A program made the translations under genes and the position numbers. Source: Hoplostethus atlanticus (lineage: Eukaryota; Chordata; Actinopteri; Trachichthyiformes; Trachichthyidae). From it: a stretch of DNA of 64,000 bases. Positions 51,797 through 64,000 of the stretch are shown piece by piece. The first letter of the stretch is position 1. Each line of letters opens with the position of its first letter. The stretch covers positions 2,832,001 through 2,896,000 of the forward strand of contig JAXDDX010000016.1 in assembly GCA_034670405.1 (NCBI GenBank), in the 5' to 3' direction. The notes under the pieces are model-generated. The model made no database searches and was not told the DNA's origin. It worked only from the letters and a program-made list of their open reading frames with translations.

Positions 51797-54566
51797 TTCA
51801 GCACGATACTCCTTGCACAGCCTATACCATGATATACTATACGACTGCTGAGGAGGTCTAAGTATGGTTAAAATTGGATTAGTCAGTAATGCACCTACAT
51901 TTGTTCAGGGACCAATCACAGCTGTTGAAATGCTCTGGATGGAACAACTGAGATGTTAAATGATGTCAAAAGTCTGTTTCTGTTGGGTACACGATCTGTG
52001 GAAAAGGTTTTCGGAATAGCCATAAACGGAGGTGTAACATGGACTGTAATGTCTGCAAGAGGAGAGCGTGGATTTCAGAGTTAAGCATCCAGAAACTGAT
52101 TACTATAGATTTCAGGTCTCCTCCGAATGCAGAAAAAAACATTAATGTCATATGGGTTTTTTTTAAGTTAAGGTTTATTAAGTTTTCATGCAGTGGCGAT
52201 GAGCTGCATAGTGGAAGACATTTGTCCATCCAGCCGATGCTTATTTTCTTCTCACTCATGAAGGCCTCTTCAGTCAAACTGTCAACTGACTCAATCTCTT
52301 TTCCTGTTGCAATAGGACAGTTAAAAAAAACATTTGAACTGGCATCATCAGACTGGGTGAGGATCACCCAGCCACTCAAATCTTTTGTACCAAAAATGTC
52401 AGTCTTAGCTCTTCTCTCTCTGGGGAACAGAGGAAGCACATGTGTCCTGAGTCAGCGCTGGGTTAAGCAGCTTATACCCTCCCGTCTGCTCAGCTTGATA
52501 TGTATCAATGCACACACACACTCTCTCACAGGAGGGGACTAATGGCTTTGATTCAATAATATACTCAGTATCACTGAGTTGTGTAACACGTGGTGTGCTC
52601 TTCAGTATAACATTGAGCAAACATGCATAGTCACACACACACACAGATACACAGATACACACACACATACACAAGTGAGCTCTGAAGGAATTATTGGGTT
52701 GTCTTAAAGAGAAGCAAAGATTTGTGTCAGGGTTGTGTGCATGCGTGTAAAGGGTCAGAGGTTCCCCCTAGAGAGAGTTTAGGGTCAGATTCAAAGAGAG
52801 ATTACACATCTAAATTTAATCTGATGTTCAGGATTACAGCCTGGCAAATCAAACTCTATATACAACTTGTAGAGTGTCATAACAATCAAGACAAATCCCT
52901 CAAATTTATTCCGTACTACTGCCTACTACTGAAGTATCAATATCGACTCGATTCGAATCAATATCTTTCCTTCCAAGTGTCCTTGAACACATCATAGCCA
53001 CTCATCCAGAGAAGTGCTGTTTTTGTGAGTAATATGTGTGAAGGTGGCTGGCAGATTGGTGCGATATTCAGTCAAGACACATCTCCCCAACTTATTCCTG
53101 CTACTGAAGTATCCTTACCCAATCTAACAACATCATTCCTGCAGGATGTGTTCACAAAACCTCCCTCTATCCTACCTATGTAAGTTGCTTTGGATAAAAG
53201 CGTCTGCTAAATGACTGTAATATAATGTAATGTAATGCACAACAGTACTTGTGTGTGAGAGAGGAGTGCTGTTTGTGTGAGTGAAACGTGTGACTGTGTC
53301 TTGCAAATTATTGTAGACTTTAGTCTCAGTCCTCATCTGGATGGCAGAATCCCAGCATGAGCCCAAACAACAGAGGAAATGCTCTGCAGTCCTAAAGTAC
53401 CTATAAAAACCGTCAGGCTGATTCCCTGTGTAATTAGAGGCTGGAGAATGCTGGGGATAATTAAAATCCTACCCCTACCTCTCAGCCTGGCTTCTCTACA
53501 TGTGGGGTAAATGACCCTATTCAAGCAACCTCGCTCTTGCTATAAGATAAGGATAACATTTTGCCCAGCATTATTTTGCTAAAACAAATGAGTATGTTCT
53601 TTACTTTGCAATTTTGCAGAACCCAAACACTGGAATTTCCAACTGTTTGAAACGCCTCACATTTGAATAAAGCGTAGGATTGAGATGGAGAGATGAAAGG
53701 GCAGGATGGTGGGAGAGTGAGACTTCAGTTACAGGACTCACTGGGCCTCATATCTCAGCTAAACTGTGTCAGGAATAACTCATAACAACCTCACGTGAAG
53801 TTGGTCTTTTTTAGTCAGTGCTCTTTTCTATCCAGCCTCTGCACAACAAAGTTTCCAATTTTTCAACATCCTGCCTTAACACATTCCAGAGGAGGACAGA
53901 ACTGAGCGCCTGACACTGTGTAGCAGAAAAGGTTCAATTACAGTTAAAACAAGCACTTTTTGTCTACATCCGCATGTGTACAGATTACCAGACGGTATTT
54001 ATAGTGAGGCTGTGGGTGTTGCGTGAGTGGATTGTGCCCTTGTGGGCTTATTTTGTTTATACTGAGACACAATTTTCTCAGATTAAAAGTGGACAACAGT
54101 ATCTGAGAGATTAGATAAAGACTCATTTGAGACTTGCTTGTGTGTGTGTGTGTGTAAGTGTGTCCATCTCCCAATATGGCACCAGAAGAATTTGTTGCAA
54201 TCCTCCTCAAGCCCAAATATGGTCAAACAAGCAGTGTTTTTTGGGATTTGGGGAGGGTAGAGTCAAAGACAACAATATGACATGTTGACATCTAACAGCA
54301 TAGCATAGTTTCACTCTTCCAAAACGTGGGTGGGTCAGAGAAAGATGTGGGACAAAAAAGCCTTCACAGATGCTGAGTCAGAACCAGTGCACCAGTAAAA
54401 CATACAAAAACGTTTGATGTGTTTATTCAAAGATGCATAGGAAGAATCAGTGACTTTAGTATGTCAGTTCAGCGCGTCTTTCAACACAACTCATCTTGAA
54501 CTTTCAAATGCATCAGTGTATTTTGTCAGGTATTTTCAGATCATGAGACAGAAGGAACATGACCAG
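51797..54566. other. Gene-free stretch upstream of the Ly6 gene
   Basis: The Ly6 promoter should lie just above 51796. A 167-codon plus-strand frame at 52039-52542 overlaps another on the minus strand and has no domain. A locally duplicated segment (about 52905-53045 and 53088-53300) and a SINE tail (53178-53238) are seen. Confidence 0.5.
53178..53238 (+). repeat. SINE tail fragment
   Basis: TGTAAGTTGCTTTGGATAAA then AGCGTCTGCTAAATGACTGT, followed by TAATG repeats. It is the same tail as in the SINEs at 55140 and 61150, with no tRNA head here. Confidence 0.8.
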
Positions 54567-55726
54567 GGGCCTGTTCCAAGAAGCGGGTTTAGTGAAAACT
54601 CTGAGTTTGTTAACCCTGAGATGAGGGAAACTCTGGGTTTCCGTTCCAGAAAGAGAGGTAACTCAAACTCTGATTCAGTTACCATGGTAACTGACTCTGT
54701 GAACCTAACCTGCTCGCTGGCAGGTTTTCTTTAACAAACCCTGACTTTCTCCTTATATCCTCCCCTCTGCTGAACCTGAAGCAGCTGTCGGACATGGCGT
54801 GTCCTTTCCTCGGTAACCCGATCGATATTCAAGCGGAAGTAATTCGCATAGCCTTATGTCGGGAGAGGATTTTGAGACCCCGATTAGATGTTCTATGTCC
54901 AGGATGGAAGAGCTGTCCGAGATATAATATGCCGTTTACAGTTCACGGATTAAGCTACCACCACCCCGAGCAGTCAAATAAAGACACATTTCATTTGGTC
55001 TTCTTTATTTCCTACAAATACAAAAGCAACAGTTAGTATTTTTATATTGTTCCAACAACACATTTCACCTGTGACCATGCACCACCTCTAACTTATGTTT
55101 GAGTAATTAAATTTCTAATTTGCCGCCCCAAGTACACCATTTGAAGTATGTCTGGCTCAGACAGCTCAGTTGGTGAAGCATTAGACTCTCAGTCTCAGGG
55201 TTGTGGGTTCGATCCCCACATAGTGTTAACTATCATCTTTGTAAGTCGCTTTGGATAAAAGCGTCTGCTAAATGACTCTATTGTAATGTTTTTATATTTC
55301 ATTTTCAGCTGCTGCCAAGTGCGCTTTGCGCCTGTGGGATTGCACCTAAATGAAAATATTTTTTTTCCAATACTATTCCACCACTTTCTCACATGTAGGT
55401 AATATTATATTATATTATATTATAAGAAAGTGTGGTTAAATGTTAAATGAATACACTACTGCATTCAAACGTACGCATTGACTCGGGCAGCGATTCTCTC
55501 CCACACCAATTCCCTCTCCTTTACGACCCTTCTGCTTGCTGGTTGCCATGGTGAATCGTAGAATCGTAGCACTTAACTCAAGGTGAATATACTCAAAGTT
55601 GATTGAACGAACTCAAATCAGCTGTTCTGGAACCGTAAACTCAGACTTGGCCATCTCGGAATTAATCAACTCAGAGTGCAGGGTTAGACTCAGAGTTTGC
55701 TGAACCTGCTTCTTGGAACGGGGCCC
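54567..55726. mobile_element. Internally deleted PIF/Harbinger transposon
   Basis: The left end GGGCCTGTTCCAAGAAGCGG and the reverse-complemented right end GGGCCCCGTTCCAAGAAGCA form terminal inverted repeats that extend, imperfectly, through ACTCTGAGTT and TAACCCTG. Inside, the plus strand keeps the first codons of a HARBI1-type transposase (MACPFLGNPIDIQAEVIRIA, LCRERILRPR). The minus strand keeps pieces of the Myb/SANT-like partner: KERELVWERIAARVNAYV at about 55470-55525 and CNPTGAKRTWQQLKMKYKNI at about 55315-55375, in different frames. The central transposase, including its DDE residues, is missing. A SINE is nested at 55138-55290. The element ends 47 bases from the TMEM200 stop codon. 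Confidence 0.87.
55138..55290 (+). mobile_element. tRNA-Lys-derived SINE nested in the Harbinger element
   Basis: The head reads CAGCTCAGTTGGTGAAGCAT, then TAGACTCTCAGTCTCAGGGT and TGTGGGTTCGATCCCCACA. This follows the tRNA-Lys D arm, anticodon arm and T arm. The tail is GTAAGTCGCTTTGGATAAAA, then GCGTCTGCTAAATGAC. The acceptor stem does not pair, so it is not a working tRNA gene. Confidence 0.85.
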
Positions 55727-55772
55727 AGGACAACTGTAACGACTCCTGGTTAGGTGCAGAGCCGATGAGGGC

Positions 55773-56591
55773 TTAGTGTTCATCCGTGGAGGGGAGAGGT
55801 GAGCCTGTCCTTATGTTAAAGTTGATCTCACTGGAGTTGCAAGAGTCTGAGTTGACAGAGGAGTGAGAAGGGGAAGGACACGGAGAGGGAGGGTTAGAAC
55901 TTGGCTCCTGGTGGTGCAGAACACGGGTCAGCATTGTTGACCTCTCCTCCCGCTCCTCCTCCACCGCCTCCCTTTCTCTCCCTCCCTGTCCATCCTGAGG
56001 CGGTAGTAGCAGTTCCCTCCTCTGCCCCTCCAGGGAGCTGCTGTTGATCTTGTGTCTGGGGCCCCAGTTCTCATTGGAGAGGGAGAGTGCGTGGGAGGAC
56101 GTGCCCCAGGATCCTTGCTCTACATCCTTAGAGTTACATCGCTCCTGACAACTGAAGCTTGGCTGTTCTTGTGATTCTTCCCAGTCGTTGTCTGCTTTCA
56201 AATTCTCAAGGTCTTGTTTGAGGAGTTCGCGGTCCCGGTTTTCGTAAAGAAGTGTGGCGGCACAGATGAAGATGAAGAGGCCGACTCCCATGACAATAGG
56301 CCCTGCCAGCTTCATCCGCTCAGTGTGGGAGCTGCCACGGCCACCCGAAGGTTTTGGTGCGGCGGACATGTAGCCAGCGGCCGCTACGGCCATCCCCACC
56401 AGCACCACAACAACACCCAGCAGAAGCCACACGCCTGGGGCAGAGCGGAGGTGGAGTCTGGTTTGGAGAGCCTTTTCTTTCCTTTGCCATTGGAAGCATG
56501 CTGGAGGGCAGACTAACGGTGACTGGGTGGAGTGGGAGGACACTGGGCTGCAGACAGGACTGGTCGTTCCACTGGACCTGGCTGCTGTCAT
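55773..56591 (-). CDS. tmem200b: TMEM200B-like two-pass membrane protein
   Basis: A member of the TMEM200 family, membrane proteins of unknown biochemical role. One open exon gives 272 residues; human TMEM200B is about 307. Residues about 47-49 begin the core: LRSAPGVWLLLGVVVVLVGM, then AVAAAGYM (first membrane segment), a short loop, and MKLAGPIVMGVGLFIFICAA then TLLYENRDRE (second). MGVGLFIFICA.TLLYENRD is diagnostic of the family, and TLLYENRD plus the MTA start favour TMEM200B over A and C. The tail is Ser/Pro/Glu-rich. An acceptor (CTCTCCAG) lies about 17 bases upstream of the chosen ATG, so the 5' UTR is spliced, and an upstream coding exon cannot be excluded. The gene is next to an L3MBTL gene; TMEM200A/L3MBTL3 and TMEM200C/L3MBTL4 are neighbours in human. 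Confidence 0.87.
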   Translation of the reverse strand: MTAARSSGTTSPVCSPVSSHSTQSPLVCPPACFQWQRKEKALQTRLHLRSAPGVWLLLGVVVVLVGMAVAAAGYMSAAPKPSGGRGSSHTERMKLAGPIVMGVGLFIFICAATLLYENRDRELLKQDLENLKADNDWEESQEQPSFSCQERCNSKDVEQGSWGTSSHALSLSNENWGPRHKINSSSLEGQRRELLLPPQDGQGGREREAVEEEREERSTMLTRVLHHQEPSSNPPSPCPSPSHSSVNSDSCNSSEINFNIRTGSPLPSTDEH

Positions 56592-59202
56592 CCTCTAGCT
56601 TCAGACTGGAGAGGGAGAGAGAGAGAGAGAGAGGAACAGAGATAGGGGATTGAGCAAAAGAATGTGCTATATGCAAGTTGGATGAAAAGTATTGGGGATA
56701 ATAAAAAAAAAATGTTGACTTTGCATTGTATCTAACAGGAAATAACTATTTTAATAAGACCTTTGGCTGAGTTAAAGGGATGCTGATCCCCTGCAGCTCC
56801 TACAGTATCTCTCTGAGGGGAACACAAAGTCTCCATTCAACACACGACGCTGCTGTAGCCAGGAACTGTTGAAGCAACTGTTGTTGAAGCAGTCATACAT
56901 CATACAATTAAATGACCCCAGACCTTGTGACTTCACTTATGGTTCCACTAGAATAATGAAAATGGCGTCCCAATGCTGGTGGTGCGTTCACCGAACTCAT
57001 AATTTAATTCCCTGGATCAATTGTTAACAGGCTATCGATCAAAACTGAACCCTGGAGTGGATGAATCGGCCAATTCATCTTTAGAAGTATTTCCAAAGAT
57101 TGTCGGGTTTTCATTGAAAAGACCTTTAATCGTTTTTACTAACATTGGGTTTTGCTTGAAATTATCGTTGTTGGTTACAGAAACTCAAACATTGCAATTT
57201 ACTGTCTTTATTTATTCTAACGAGTGTAAATTCGCGGATTGGCTACTTGCCTTGATTTGGACGTAAATCCCACGTAGAAACTGGTTCCTCGGCATCATCA
57301 AAATAAATAACTCTGAGTTGCGTTATTTCCTGCTCCTCTGTATTTCCATGTTGCGTCTTCTCTCGCACTTTGATTTGCGTCTATCCGGAGTTTCACCTAA
57401 TTCTTCCTCAGATTAAGATGTTTTCGTCCCTGTCCTACTCCCGGAGCCAGTGTGCAGCGCATGCGGGATGCTGATCCTCAAACGAAGCTGTTATAGTTTA
57501 TAGCCGCTTACTAAAAGTGGTGTAAGACTGCGCTCCCTCTCTCTCTCTCACACACACTCCCTTTCTCTCCGTCTATCATTCCATCTCTCTCCGCGTTTGC
57601 GCCTAAATGATGTAGGATGTTTGTGTGTAGTGGAAGGGTCGTGGGAATGCGGCTAGTCCAGGCCAGTCCCGTGAGCCTAGTTATTCTTAGTTAGTTATGG
57701 AAAGAACAGTCCCTTCCTGTATCCACTCACCACTACAGTAAATCTGAAGGGCTCAGATACAAGACCTTGACCCGAATAACTTCACAACTATTAAAATATC
57801 TAAACGCAGTCCTCCAGACCAGGGAGCAGTGTGTGGAGACTACACCTTCACAGGTACCTCAGGTGAATCTGAGGCTGTGAAACGATCTGCACACTCAGAT
57901 TGCATGTCTGATCTGGTTGTGTATGTGTGGTGCTAGGAGGAATCAGTGTAGTGACATTACTGGGGTCAAGTAAGGACAACAGCCAGTGTGCATCTCATTT
58001 ATTTCATCCATTCACGCATTTCAGCAAACAGCCACAGTTACTTGTGTACCATTACCCCTTAAATAAAAATACATAAATAAAGCTGTTTGAATATAAACAA
58101 TTGCTGATGTACACATTCCAACTACACGCTGAATTATAGTGACACTGATGATGTGTTTTGAGTACTTCGTAAAATCTTTACAAATGAAGCTCCTACTGTC
58201 TCAGGTGCCATTCCTTTGCATAAACAAGCAGGAATACATTCTGGCAGGGATGCAGGGACTGTCCGTTGTAGCTGTAAATTATTTACATTGTGAATGCCAG
58301 AGGTTAATATGACCAAACAAGACAGGAAACAATATCGATCAAAACAACAAAATGCTGTTTAACATTCAAATTCATATAGCATTCCCGCAAAAGCAAATAC
58401 ACAGAGAAAAACAGAGCTGGTTCATTGTCTTGCTCCACCTTGACTTTCCTTTAGGTTATTCAATTAGCCCTTAGCCCTGCCAACTCAGTCACAAAACAAT
58501 CCTCTGACCTGAAGCAACATACAGGGCCTGGTGGGAAATCATATCCTTGTTTCTCAAACACACCGACAGGTACATGTGCACACGCAATGACACACACTCA
58601 CACAGTCCTCACCCTCCCACCTCAATCTAAGCTTCGGCCAACTCCAACCTAACAAAACTCTCTGCTGTGGACCTGTAGAGCGGCCCAGTTATTCCATCTA
58701 GAGGAGAAACGTTGAACTACATAGTGCTTCTGCTCCAGTAAGTTTCACATTAAAACCTCACACCTCACACCTCGCAGCGCTCGTTTTTTGCAGCTATTAA
58801 AAAAAAAACATGTTTCAAGTAAAAGCAACAAATCACACACTTGTTCCATCTGCTCTGGGCGTAAACACCTTTTCATGACAATTCAAATAAAAGGGAACTG
58901 CAATAGAATAGTGACATTAAATCCCATTCACAAACTGTACATTGTTAAGTCTTACGGTACTTTCTTATCATTCAGAATCCTTATGGTGTAATGTACAACT
59001 CTCCCTCCGATTGACTAGTACTGTTCATCATTGAGAGAGGCTTGGGGAGAGATGGGGTCTCTGTAGTTGATGGCTTCCATTTGTTTCTTCTTCTTGTATC
59101 TGCACTGTCACACAATTTGACAGATGAAACCTTAAATGAGTATTGATGAAGCAGGAGTTGAAGAACTGGTTAGGAGGAAGTGATTCCACGTAGAGGCAAG
59201 TC
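56592..59202. other. TMEM200 upstream region and L3MBTL 3' flank
   Basis: A GC-richer zone at 57300-57700 may contain the TMEM200 promoter. A purine-rich (GA)n run lies near 56614-56632. The L3MBTL 3' UTR probably fills the right-hand part. No exon is recognised. Confidence 0.5.

Positions 59203-64000
<4,798 letters not shown>

Noticed and set aside
52039..52542. 167-codon plus-strand frame
   Set aside because: It overlaps an equally long minus-strand frame, shows no domain and lies in repeat-rich flank.
54794..55036. Functional HARBI1-type gene
   Set aside because: Only the first residues match the transposase; the catalytic region is missing.
55138..55212. tRNA-Lys gene
   Set aside because: The D, anticodon and T arms look like tRNA-Lys, but the acceptor arms do not pair and the unit runs into a SINE tail. 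It is a SINE head.

Overview
The window is nuclear DNA of a ray-finned (teleost) fish. Its genes are split by many short GT-AG introns, their proteins align best with vertebrate families, and the gaps hold repeat types common in teleosts: long (TG/CA)n tracts, tRNA-derived SINEs, fragments of LINE 3' ends, a PIF/Harbinger transposon and hAT-like ends. I cannot name the species.

Layout, left to right. Positions 1-2570 hold the 3' half of a peroxisomal carnitine octanoyltransferase gene (crot, +). Next comes a block with the same neighbours as human 10p13: acbd7 (-, 3773-5279), head to head with rpp38 (+, 7041-7844), then nmt2 (-, 11713-15972) and fam171a1 (-, 18393-34497). All four reconstruct as complete open proteins of 88, 267, 491 and 891 residues. 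Positions 35480-36260 hold a frameshifted LINE reverse-transcriptase tail and two orphan exons resembling an MHC class II alpha chain. A SPRY/SOCS-box (SPSB) gene follows (+, 37949-38954), then a LINE remnant, then a complete 25-exon msh5 (+, 41099-49291, 815 residues). A three-exon Ly6/uPAR gene (-, 49768-51796) lies tail to tail with msh5. Positions 51800-55770 are rich in transposons, with an internally deleted Harbinger element carrying a tRNA-Lys-type SINE. Then come a TMEM200B-like gene (-, 55773-56591) and the 3' part of an L3MBTL-type MBT-repeat gene (-, 59203 to beyond 64000).

The genes are ordinary vertebrate housekeeping, signalling, meiotic and chromatin genes and form no operon or single pathway. 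The order looks like three conserved blocks joined by fish-lineage rearrangements: crot; the 10p13-like block; and the SPSB, msh5, Ly6, TMEM200 and L3MBTL stretch. msh5 and a Ly6 gene are also linked in the mammalian MHC class III region.

I found no convincing new molecular system. The observations I rate highest are: many msh5 3' splice sites made of UG repeats instead of a pyrimidine tract; a (TG)74 tract starting a few bases from a fam171a1 splice donor; a perfect nested three-arm palindrome in a fam171a1 intron; the MHC class II-like exons that would splice in frame to the SPSB exon; the substituted peptide-pocket motif of the SPSB protein; and the acidic stalk of the Ly6 protein.
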